64,000 bases of DNA from positions 54,246,419 to 54,310,418 of the forward strand of contig NC_134095.1 in assembly GCF_000715075.1 (NCBI RefSeq), given 5' to 3'. Under the pieces are notes generated by a model. It was not told the origin of the DNA. It did no database searches and saw only the letters and a list, made by a program, of their open reading frames with translations. Positions 31,322-41,364 of this stretch are shown here, piece by piece; the stretch's first letter is position 1, and the number at the start of each line of letters is the position of its first letter. Both the position numbers and the translations under genes were made by a program. This stretch comes from Nicotiana tabacum (lineage: Eukaryota > Streptophyta > Magnoliopsida > Solanales > Solanaceae).

Positions 31322-32902
31322 ATGGCTGGTGGAAACTTTATAAGTGCCGCCGGCGGTGGCGGAGACAATCCAGATGAGTACCCAGGGAAGCTAACAGTGT
31401 ACGTAGCCATGACTTGTATCATGGCAGCCATGGGAGGCTTGATCTTTGGCTACGACATTGGAATTTCAGGTGGAGTTACTTCCATGGATCCTTTTCTCAA
31501 ACGCTTCTTCATGTCTGTTTACCAAAAAGAGGCTTTGAACACCTCGACCAACCAGTACTGTAAGTTCGACAGCCAGTTGTTGACCCTTTTCACGTCTTCT
31601 CTTTACGTGGCTGCCCTGTTTGCGTCCATTGTTGCTTCTCATGTTAGTAAAAAACGTGGCAGAAAGGTTACTATGGCCCTTGGAGGTCTCTTTTTCTTGA
31701 TAGGCGCCATCCTCAACGCTGCTGCTATCCATATTAGCATGCTCATCTTAGGTCGTATTCTTTTGGGGATTGGTGTCGGATTTGCTAATCAATCTGTCCC
31801 TATTTATTTGTCAGAAGTTGCTCCCTACAAATACAGAGGGACTTTCAACGTGTTATTCCAAATGGCCATCACCATTGGGATTCTGATAGCGAATTTGGTC
31901 AACTTTGGAACTAGCAAAATCTCTGGCGGTTGGGGTTGGAGGGTTAGCTTAGGAGGTGCAGCCGTGCCAGCACTAGTCATCCTGGTTTCCTCGATGTTTC
32001 TCTCTGATAGTCCGAGTTCGTTGATAGACAGAGGAAAGAAAGAGGAGGCAGAACAATTGTTGAAAAAGATCAGAGGAGTTGATAACGTAAATGCTGAATT
32101 TAATGACCTTGTTATGGCGAGTGAAGCATCCAAGAAAGTAGAAAGGCCATGGAATAATCTTTTATTCGTCCGAAAGTATAGACCGCAGTTGGTTTTGTCA
32201 CTTCTGATTCCATCGTTACAGCAGCTTACGGGAATTAACGTGGTCATGTTCTATGCTCCAGTACTTTTCCAAACATTAGGATTTAAGAGTAACGCTTCGC
32301 TTATGTCAGCTGCTATCACTGGCGGTGTCAACGTGGGTGCAACTTTTATTTCAGTATTTTGTACGGATAAGTTTGGGAGGAGAATACTCTTCTTCTGGGG
32401 TGGCATCTTCATGTGTATATTCCAAACAGCAGTGGCAGCTCTTATTGGGGCAAAATTCGGAACAACAGGGAATGCAACAGATTTGCCACTTTGGTTTGCA
32501 GCTTTAGTGGTTGTCTGCATCTGTGTATTCGTGGCTAACTTTGCGTATTCATGGGGTCCTTTAGGATGGTTGGTTCCGAGTGAGATTTCTCCATTGGAAG
32601 TTCGATCTGCAGCACAATGTGTTACGGTCTCCATGAACATGTTTTTCACATTCGGAGTAGCACAAATATTCTTGAAGATGCTATGTGGGATGAAGTTTGG
32701 TCTATTTATCTTCTTTGCGGCGTTTGTGTTAATAATGACTGTGTTTGTCTACTTGTACGTGCCGGAAACAAAGAATATACCAATTGAAGAGATGTCTCAA
32801 GTTTGGAGAGAGCATTGGTACTGGAAGAAGTTCGTGGCCGATGATGATGCAGAACCAAAGCCGCTAGGGAATGGCTTTAAGCCTGCAAAGGAGATAGTCT
32901 AA
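31322..32902 (+). CDS. STP-type monosaccharide/H+ symporter, 526 residues, single open frame
   Basis: A plasma-membrane sugar transporter of the major facilitator superfamily, expected to import hexoses with protons. The full family length is present. TM1 holds [11 protein letters not shown] with Asp45, which matches the proton-binding Asp42 of Arabidopsis STP10. Arg145 in [14 protein letters not shown] matches its Arg142. Cys80 in the extracellular lid and Cys455 (KMLCGMKFG) match the conserved disulfide pair. Other signatures are [24 protein letters not shown] (300-306), DKFGRR (349-354), [10 protein letters not shown] and [12 protein letters not shown]. The Met at 31322 gives the usual N-terminus (MAGG...). 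No intron interrupts the frame, although STP genes usually have a few, so a retrocopy or intron loss is possible. No frameshift or missing motif is seen. Confidence 0.95.
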   Translation: MAGGNFISAAGGGGDNPDEYPGKLTVYVAMTCIMAAMGGLIFGYDIGISGGVTSMDPFLKRFFMSVYQKEALNTSTNQYCKFDSQLLTLFTSSLYVAALFASIVASHVSKKRGRKVTMALGGLFFLIGAILNAAAIHISMLILGRILLGIGVGFANQSVPIYLSEVAPYKYRGTFNVLFQMAITIGILIANLVNFGTSKISGGWGWRVSLGGAAVPALVILVSSMFLSDSPSSLIDRGKKEEAEQLLKKIRGVDNVNAEFNDLVMASEASKKVERPWNNLLFVRKYRPQLVLSLLIPSLQQLTGINVVMFYAPVLFQTLGFKSNASLMSAAITGGVNVGATFISVFCTDKFGRRILFFWGGIFMCIFQTAVAALIGAKFGTTGNATDLPLWFAALVVVCICVFVANFAYSWGPLGWLVPSEISPLEVRSAAQCVTVSMNMFFTFGVAQIFLKMLCGMKFGLFIFFAAFVLIMTVFVYLYVPETKNIPIEEMSQVWREHWYWKKFVADDDAEPKPLGNGFKPAKEIV

Positions 32903-33952
32903 AGTATAGGATAGGATAGGCAGACAGATGAAAATAGTTCATCGTATAGTTTACTGTTTTCTCTCTTTATATACTCCATCTGTTTTCTTTTTCTAATGTT
33001 TTGGAGTTTTTGGGTGTTCTTAGACTTTGTTATTTTTCCATAGTAGTACTGTTTTCTTTTCTCGATTCAATATATTCTTGTTTTCAGTAACAATTATTTC
33101 TTATGATATGCTACAGTACGTAGTACTTTTTATAGATAGTAGAAGTAGACTCAGAAGTGCACCTTAGCAAAAGGCACTCTTGGCCCCAAAACTGTACTCA
33201 GCCAGCTTAAAGCTAGGAATTTGAGGGAAAACGCTAATAAGTCTGTCTCAAAGGTGTGCAAAAAAGGGGAAACATAAAAAAGAAAACAAAGCGAATTGTC
33301 TATTAGGCTCACAACCTTTTAGGTATAATACGACTATGCTTGTTAAATGTTCAATTTGCAGTCCGAGTCTAGAGCTCTTCTCGAGTTGTCACAGTTTTGT
33401 CTAGATCTTCTCGAGTTGTCATGAGAATTATGTCATCCAACAATTATAAGTAACTCAATTAGATGTTTTTCACTTCATTAAAAGGCATGGACAAATAACA
33501 TCATTCATGTACTTTCACTTATAAATATTCACAAATGCCTAATCCATACAATAATCTTTGTGGAGTTAATTTTATTCAGAATCGGCTGTTTAAGGCTTTA
33601 AGCGACATACTTCAGGCATTTTAGCTAATGCAGAGTGTGTGTGTCTATATTTATATATATCGTCTGGTTAAGCAAACTTAATCAGGCCAATGAACTTCAA
33701 CTACTGAATAGTCAAAAAAGAAATATCTTCAGTAGAGTCTCTTGTTTTTATTTCCTTATATGACATCATGTTTATCACGAGAGCGGGCACTTGCATTTTG
33801 GCTCAATGCATAATATTATAACAATGCAGAAGTTTGGTATACATTAAATTAAATGAAAAGGATGTCCTTTAATTAAGTTTGGTATATAAGACAAGGTATT
33901 TCCCATCGTTAAGCCAAAGCTTCATTTCTCCTGTCTTTCTTCTTTTGTTCCA
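32903..33952. other. Intergenic region between the STP gene and the UGT remnant
   Basis: The first 200 bp should hold the STP 3' UTR; no canonical AATAAA is seen, only AATATA near 33069. A short direct repeat TCTTCTCGAGTTGTCA occurs near 33376 and 33405. The part just before 33953 resembles the region before the second UGT fragment (GGTATACATTAAAT near 33836 and 35932), which shows that promoter DNA was duplicated with the gene. Confidence 0.55.
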
Positions 33953-35276
33953 ATGGCTACCAATGAAGTGATTGTGGCCATGATTCCATTTCTTGAATAT
34001 AGCCGTCTCAACCAGTTCTTCGTTCTTGCTCGTTTCATCGCCTATCATAATATACCAGTACACTTCCTCAGCCTTGCTGATCAAAACCAAGATTTGAAAT
34101 CAAGGCCTACGACATTCATTTCAATGACCTTTTGGTACCTTCTTCTCCTTCAGAAACAGAAGATATCGAAAGTGCTGGAGCTGGTGTGCCTTCGATTGCT
34201 GTGTTGATACACAAACTCGAAGATCCCATTTGTAAAATATGCCTTGAACTCTCCACCAATGCAAAAAGATTGGTCATAATTCATGACAATGCAATGAAGC
34301 ATTCTATGGGGGATGTGTCGAGTCTTATATTTTCCACTCCGATTCAGCTTTTACCAGATACTCTTTGCTCCGACTATGTCTTGATCACATTGTTGTTGAT
34401 GATGATCATGACCAAATGGACCTCATAAGGCATTGTTCGTTAAAATGGCACATGAATGGACGCGAAACTCTGGAGAATTCATGAACTCCTATAGAAGAGT
34501 GGAAGGCAAGTACCTTGATTTATTACTTGCCAATAATGAAAAAGACAAGAAGCCGTTGTGGGCTATTGGTCCACTTCATATGCTGCTAGAATCACACGAA
34601 TCTAGTGAGAGAAATCATCATGAATGCCTAGAATTTCTCGACAAGCAAGATGTTAATTCAGCAATATTCGTATCATTTGGAACAAACACTAAGTTCTCAC
34701 AAGAGCAGATCAATGAGCTCGCGCTTGGTTTAGAATTAATAGAGCAAACATATATTTATTTGGGTACTAAGAGAGGCAGATAAAAAGATGGGCGTGGAGA
34801 AATTTGAAGAGAAAGATGGAAATAAGATTGAATTACCGGAAGGGTTTGAAGAGAGAGTGGAAGGAAGAGGAATGGTGGTGAGAAATTGGGTACCCCAATT
34901 GGAAATCTTGGGACATCCGTCTACGGGTGGACTTTTGAGCGATTGTGAGTGGAATTCTTGTTTGAAGAGCATCAGCAAGGGAGTTCCAATAGCAGCTTGG
35001 CCAAACAATGCAGACCAGCCCTATAATGCTGATTTTGTAACGAGTTGTGTGAGGAGTTGGGCTCGTAAAGAAGAATTGGTGACAGCAACTGCAGTCGAGA
35101 AAGCTGTCAAGACTTTGATGGGAACGCCAGAAGGGGAAGAGATGAGGCAAAGGGTGGTGGAGTTGCGCAATAAGATCAATAACTCTGTTAGCCTGCAAGC
35201 GAGGAAATGGAATCTTTCATTACCAGATAATTGCGTTGGATTGAAGAAAACAAGAAAAATGCCAAATCTTGGGTAG
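33953..35276 (+). pseudogene. Zeatin O-glucosyltransferase-like UGT, frameshifted
   Basis: Family-1 UDP-glycosyltransferases of this group attach glucose or xylose to the side-chain oxygen of zeatin, a cytokinin. The N-terminus at 33953 reads MATNEVIVAMIPFLEYSRLN and keeps NIPVHFLSLAD. The frame shifts near 34110-34130 to HFNDLLVPSSPSETE, stops at 34428, resumes at 34433 (MAHEWTRNSGEFMNSYRRVE), and shifts again near 34750-34765. The C-terminal part (34788-35276) carries the donor-binding PSPG box from about 34887, starting WVPQLEILGHPSTGG. There the hallmark H-C-G-W-N-S reads D-C-E-W-N-S. At least three frame breaks and this change make it a pseudogene. The zeatin assignment rests on overall wording and is less certain than the UGT family call. 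Confidence 0.8.
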
Positions 35277-36025
35277 TCTATAAACCCAATGCAAGTACGT
35301 AGTAGATTATTTCTTCCCTGTAGATTTATGTGGAGGGCGATGCTTCCTCTATTGTAGACTTAGTGATGTTAGGTTCAATGTCTTGTCTGTCCTTTTGTGT
35401 CGTCCAATAAAACAATGTCTGTTGCTGGCTAAACAGACATACATGTCTAGTGCTGCTGTTCTATTATATATATCTGGAGATAACTGATTCCATAGTCGCC
35501 TGACGTTTGCTTGGCTCCATACCTGCAAGTCAAAAGCTCTAATAAGTTGTTTATGTTTTTGAACCCAAAACAAGCTACATCAGGATAGCTCTCTATACCC
35601 TAACCATAAAAAACTACTATTCCTATGACTCCATAAGGTAAAAGAATTCTAAACTAATTCGAATTAGTGAGGAAACGGTAGCATTTGTGATAGAAAGGAA
35701 AGAATCATATAGATTTTTCAGTAAACTTGACCTTGAAAAGTGCTTAATTTGCTGTTTTCTGGCATTCCACTTTGAGAAAACTGGTTTCAAATGACCTTCA
35801 ATAGCGGAGTTATTTGGTTGAACTCAACATATCGAGGGATCTCTTAGTTTGACTTCCCAGATTTGCATATATAGTACATCTTTAAAAGCTAGTAGGAGTA
35901 GTAGTATATAACAACAGGAGTTTGGTAGTTGGTATACATTAAATGTAAAGGAACGATGGCAGCTGAACATATGAGACAAGTACGACATATTTTAAGCCCT
36001 ATGCTCACAGTACGTTACATTTCTA
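35277..36025. other. Spacer between tandem UGT remnants
   Basis: It contains the 3' flank of the first copy and the promoter-like region of the second. The phrase GTTTGGTAGTTGGTATACAT before 35940 resembles 33832-33846. No other gene is seen. Confidence 0.5.
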
Positions 36026-36049
36026 ATGAGTCTTTCTCCTTTTGTGCCA

Positions 36050-36331
36050 ATGGCTACCAACTCAACAGGCAATGAAATGATTGTGGCCATGGTTCCACTT
36101 CCTGAATATAGCTGCTATCTCACTCAGCTCGCTCTATATTATAGCTCGCTTTTCGCCTCCCAGAATATACCAGTGCACTTCCTCTGCCTTGCTGATCGTA
36201 ACAAATATTTGAGGTTGCGCGTTCAAAGTGATCTCAAAGCCTCCAACACTCATTTTAATGACCTTTTCTTACCTTATTCTCCGGCAGAAACACAAGTTAC
36301 TGCCTTCAATTGCAGTGTTGATACCTTATAA
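36050..36331 (+). pseudogene. N-terminal fragment of a second zeatin O-glucosyltransferase-like UGT
   Basis: The ATG at 36050 is preferred over 36026 because its context (CCAATGGCTACCAA) and first residues match the first copy. The peptide keeps EMIVAMVPLPEYSCYLTQLA, NIPVHFLCLADRNK and HFNDLFLPYSPAETQ, then ends at a stop at 36331 after about 93 residues. The acceptor and donor domains are missing. A CACTA-type terminus begins 95 bp later. It is a tandem duplicate of the 33953 gene that lost its 3' part. Confidence 0.75.
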
Positions 36332-36425
36332 AGTGAACCAATCTAAATGGTATTATTCTTTGGATGTTAGTATTCTTGTATTTTATTGAGTTTTCTATTA
36401 TCTTCTTCGGTAGTGACTAGTGATT

Positions 36426-36860
36426 CACTACCAGAAAATGCAAAATATCCGATCACCCGAACGGTATCGAAAAATTAACTTTTCCACGGATTTCCGATCC
36501 ACCCAAACGCTCACAAATCGATCGAAAAAGTGACCGATAAAGATCGGTCAAAAATGATAGTAATAAAATGGAACGAATATGTTTTTTCAATTTTTCGAGT
36601 CACTTGTAATAATATATAATTAAAACGATTAACTAGAATTCATATTTTTCGACAAGATCGATCGCAATATTAAAAAAAAAAAAACTGAAATTCATAGTTC
36701 TGACCGTTTTGGTCGAAAAATTAAGAAAAAATCAAAATTCATAATTTCCGACCCGCATCGGTTAATATCTGGGAATTTTCAGGTCATATTTTCGACCATG
36801 AAATTCTAAGCAAATTTTAGCAGAATTCTGCTGTATTTTTAGCTACACCGCGTACAAAAT
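36426..36860 (+). mobile_element. Terminal fragment of a CACTA (EnSpm-like) element
   Basis: It begins CACTACCAGAAAA, the CACTA-superfamily terminus, followed by subterminal repeats of the GATCGGTCAAAAATG / CCGATC type and related words near 36530, 36655, 36705 and 36755. No opposite terminus (TAGTG) is found nearby, so it is truncated. The right limit is approximate. Confidence 0.6.
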
Positions 36861-36952
36861 AAAACAGTCAACCATTATAAAACCGTCAACAAGTCTAAAC
36901 ACTTCATAAATTATCATATTTAAGTCTAAAAGTCTTAACCAAATAACACGCT

Positions 36953-38478
36953 CGGGGTAGCGCTTAGGCTACAATATGCCTTTATTTGATTGGTAGGTTT
37001 CATGTTGCGATGTTCCTCCTATTTGTACCTCTTGATGAGCTATTTGTGCCGTATTTGAGGTTACGTTGAGGCTATTCTCCTGATTGAACCTGATAATTGC
37101 TACTTTCGTGATGAAATTACCGGATTGAGCTATAATAACACACTTTGCACATGCATACACCTTAGCATGTCATTTATACCGGTCAAGGAGTATGAAACTT
37201 GATATTGATTGTTCATGTAAATGTATTCATGTATACCTGCTTTATATGTGATGTGATCTGGACTAGTAGCCTGTGACAAGGGGTGTTCATGATTCGTTTT
37301 GGATCGATTTTTCCCTCAAGTAAGTCGGTTTTAAAATATTGGAACCAAAACAAACCAATTAAGTCGATTTTTTATCGATTCGGTTTTTGTTGGTTTATGT
37401 CGGTTTTTAGATTTTTTCGGTTATTTATCGGATTTTTCTTAAATATGAGATATACACTACCAAACATATATTCCGGCGACTACATTTTTAATGTAACACT
37501 ATCAACCCAATTTCTCTTTGAGAAATCTATCATTTACCAAGATATATTGATGATAATTGAATCAAATAGTGATGAATAATTTAAGTACTCAATTAAAATC
37601 GATTATTTTTAACATAAAATAAATTCTTGTACTTAGCAAAAGAAAACTACCAATGAAATTAAAATGTAAAGACAAAGAAATAGATTATTATAATAGCAAA
37701 CACTAAACTAAAAATACAAACGACTAATATGTACCATAAAATTTTAGAAACTTTACATGAAAATATAAATATATAGGTGTAATAACAAATTTAAATAACT
37801 ACTTCTATAGCCGTTTTGGTTTGATTTTTTCCGTTATTTTTTTATTAAAACCAAATCAAATTTGATCGGTTTTTAAAATTCAAAACCAAAACCAAACCAA
37901 ACCTAAAAGGTATCGGTTTTTTTGGTCGGTTTTGATTCGGTTTTCGGTTTGGTTCGGTTTTTCGGGTTTTTATGAACATCCCTACTTGTGACCACGCCGA
38001 GCGAATTATGATATTGAACATGTGACCATGCCAGACGGATTGTGATTATTGGCATGTGGGTTATGCGTGCTGTTGATATTATTGGTACGTGATTTGTTCG
38101 TGCGGCATGTGACTTTTTCGTGCGGATCTAGATATTAATATTATTGGCACGTGAGTTGTCTGTGCGGCGGTTGATATTATTAGCATGTGAGTTGTCTGTA
38201 CATCACGTGATTTGTCCGTGCAGCGTGTGGATTTGGATCCATCCCCCTAGGGTCACCCTCCCATGTTTCTTCTTAATGGTGTACACCCGGTTATTAGGGA
38301 AATATTGATCAGTGGTGTGGTACAATTATGAAAATTTTGAGGAAAAGCTGGCCAGTGTTTGATTTGGTTATTGCATTTCATCTTTATTTGCAATTTTTCC
38401 CGTTAATTTACCTTATTAAATTGTATATCATATTTATATGCTAAACTGTTGACTTAGCAGAGTATGTTAAGAAATTAT
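36953..38478 (+). repeat. Old gypsy-type LTR, left part (LTR-C)
   Basis: LTR-like sequence interrupted by the hAT MITE (37278-37984) and cut at 38478 by the copia element. At 38000-38230 it carries several units with GCACGTGAGTTGTCTGTGCGG-type words, as does the LTR at 61251. It probably continues at 60358 with the block ACCTCGCCGAGGTTAG near 60481. Its outer limits are uncertain. Confidence 0.55.
37278..37984. mobile_element. 707-bp hAT-like MITE
   Basis: The ends are AAGGGGTGTTCAT on the left and TAGGGATGTTCAT read inward from the right. The flanks are 8-bp duplications CCTGTGAC (37270-37277) and CTTGTGAC (37985-37992), one mismatch apart. Subterminal regions are rich in TCGGTTTT words on the right and their complement on the left. 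The interior has no transposase. An 8-bp duplication fits hAT. Confidence 0.75.
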
Positions 38479-38901
38479 TCTAGAATTTAATCACATACAT
38501 AGAGCCATCGCAGTGAAAATTAATCAAAGAACGTACCTTCAATCATAGTTGTTCAAGCGTTCTAGGGATCATCGCCTTCGTAAAACTTTGATAGAAAATC
38601 TAGGAGTCTTCTAGCCTGTGTCTATCGTAAGATGCCAGACTAATAGAGTCATAGGCATATTGATAGGTAGGCTAGGGACTCTTAGGCAAATACTTTAGCC
38701 CTAGAGACTTCTCCATTTATAATAATTGCCCTAGAGACTCCTAATAAAAATTGTTTCTTTCCATCAAAGAAACTACGATATATGCATAACTACAGAATAT
38801 TATCTGATATATTATTTCATTTAGGAGACAAAGTAAATAATTTATTACCTTATATGTGGACTATACTAGAAGTCTCTAGAAGAGACGGTAAATTTCTAAC
38901 A
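38479..38901 (-). repeat. 3' LTR of the copia element (423 bp)
   Basis: On the minus strand it starts TGTTAGAAATTT and aligns along its length with 59937-60357. Its outer end reads TCTAGAA where the partner has TGTAGAA, a mutated terminus. Confidence 0.9.
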
Positions 38902-38917
38902 TTCTTTCACTTTCCCC
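38902..38917 (-). other. Polypurine tract of the copia element
   Basis: On the minus strand it reads GGGGAAAGTGAAAGAA immediately before the 3' LTR. Confidence 0.85.
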
Positions 38918-39262
38918 ACATATTAAAATCAGATAATCCTTATGAGATAAACATATAATATGGCCATAGACTTTATCACTCAACTAAAGGTTATGAAACA
39001 ATCACTTTAACTAGAATATATTATTACATGAATCATGGTGGTCATGCTTTTAAACAAACACTTCCTTCCATGTATTACAATGCACAATACATTTTAACAA
39101 AGTGTCTAACAACTTTATGAATGAACTTAATATAAGTCATTCAGAGTCTAACTTTGTTGATCCAATGATCACAAATAATACTTGAGAAATCAAAAGTGTG
39201 CACTGTCATGTATATCAAAATAAACATAATGTCTAGACAAGCTGTTAGAGAGCAAAGCAAAA

Positions 39263-41089
39263 CTAAATTGAGCTACTAAGCCCCATATGAGTTACATGAT
39301 CCTTAAAAATATTAGCCGGCGGACCTTTAGTCATAGGATCAGCAATCATCAAAGTAGTACTAACATGCTCAAAGTTCACATATTGCTTCTTCACATAGTC
39401 TCTAACCATCAAGTACTTTATGTCAATGTGCTTGCTTCGGCTGCCACTTTTATTGTTCTTAAAGAAGAATATTATAGCTGAATTGTCACATAAGATTCTC
39501 AATGGCCTTGAAATGGAATCGACAATCCTAAGGCCGAAAATAAAATTTTTCAACCATAACGCCTGTGATGTAGCTTCATTGCATGCTATAAATTCAGCTT
39601 CCATTGTAGATATTGCAATAATGGTCTGCTTGACACTTCTCCAAGACACATCACCTCCAACAAGAAGAAAAATGTATCCTGAAGTAGATTTACCAGTGTT
39701 TTTTCATCCACCCAAATCAAAGTCTGAATATCCAATCACCTACAATGAGTCAGAGTATTTGTGTGTGAGCTTAAAATCCTTGGTTCTTTGCAAATATCTC
39801 AAAATTACCCGTTTTTCAATGGTCAAGACCAAGGTTACTTTGATATCTGCCAAGTATTCCTACTCCAAAAGCAATATCAGGTCTAGTACAGACATGTGCA
39901 TACATAAGGCTCCCCACAAGCTAAGCATAGGGAATGTCTTTCATTTGTCTCACTTATCTTAAGGTATATACACAGATCAATGATGTTCTCTGTAAATCCA
40001 AATGAAGAAACAATATTATGAAATTTAATATACCATTGGCGGGAAGCCTGTTTTAGCCTATAAATGGATTTAACTAGCAAACAAGGTGACTATTGTCCTT
40101 ATTACAAAATCTTCAGGCTGACGCATGTATACCTCCTCTTCAAAATCTCCATTCAGGAAAGTTGTTTTCACATCCATTTGATGTAACTCTAAATCAAAAT
40201 GAGCTACTAATGTCATGCTTATTCTCAATGAATCCTTCTTTGATACTGAAGAGAAGGTTTCATGGTAATCAATGCCTTCCATTTGAGTAAAACCCTTGGC
40301 TACAAGTCTGACTTTATATCGTTCGATATTACCAGATGAGTCTCTTTTAGTTTTAAAGACCCACTTGGAACCTATAGTAGAGGATCCCTTTGGTAATTCG
40401 GCGAGATCCCAGACTTTGTTCTTAGTCATAGATTCTAACTCTTCTTTCATGGCATCACACCAAAGTGTGGAGTTTTCTCCACTCATGTCTTATAAAAACG
40501 AGCATGGGTCATCTTTTAGCCCAATATCATAATCAGATTCCTGGAGATATAAAACATAGTCACTAGAAATTGTTGGTTTACGAACTCTTGAGGATTTTCT
40601 CACTCCCACTGGTTCAGGCACTTCTTCAGTGGGTTTAGGTAAAGCGCGTTGATCTTCATGTAGCTCCTCAAGTGGTGGTGGATCTTGAACTTATTGTTGT
40701 TCAGATAATTCATGAGAATTTTTCTGAGCAACATTCAAGTTCCCAATAAATAAAGTTACCACATGTAGTTCCCTTATTTCTTCCAATTCCACCCTTTGAG
40801 TCAAACCACTCCCACTCTCTTCATGTTCCTCAAGAAATTTAGTGTTTCTAGCCTCAGCAATTTTAGGATAATGAGAAGGACAATAAAACCTAAATCCTTT
40901 AGAATTAACCGCATAGCCTATAAAATAACCGCTTATTGTTCTTTCATCCAACTTCTTTAGTTGTGGGTTATAAACCCTCACTTCAGTTAGACATCCCCAA
41001 ATGTGTAAATGATTTAAACTAGGCTTTCATCCTTTCCATAACTCAAAAGGTGTCTTGGGGACAGCTTTTGATGGAACCCTATTTAAAAT
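39263..41089 (-). pseudogene. Copia pol, left part: integrase end, RT, RNase H
   Basis: Reading leftward: the end of integrase (ILNRVPSKAV... and LKKLDERTISGYFIGYAV), then RT from about 40486 (SKWVFKTKRDSSGNIERYK, LHQMDVKTTFLNGDFEEEVY) and MLVKSIYRLKQASRQWYIKF. Near 39955 the frame jumps from the CIYLKIS segment straight to the segment normally found some 80-90 residues later (ACGEPYVCTC before RPDIA-like wording). The Y-V-D-D catalytic motif is therefore deleted. RNase H at 39263-39649 keeps [20 protein letters not shown] and IADPMTKG. Frameshifts separate the pieces. RT could not have been active after this deletion. Confidence 0.85.
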
Positions 41090-41094
41090 ATACA

Positions 41095-41299
41095 TGTGAA
41101 CACCTAATTTTTGACCATATTTAGATTTTTCACTACTTTTTAGTATGTAAATATTTTAAAATTACTATACATATTTTAACCTTTATTTCACTTATTTTAG
41201 TAGGTTTATTTGATAAAATTAAAATCATACAAAAAGAGTTGCATCTTTAGAGTTGTAGTTTTTATTTTTATTTTTCTCTTGCAAAGGAAGGAAAAGTTT

Positions 41300-41364
<65 letters not shown>

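Noticed and set aside
31466..32649. Minus-strand frames inside the sugar transporter
   Set aside because: They are shadows of the well-supported plus-strand coding region.
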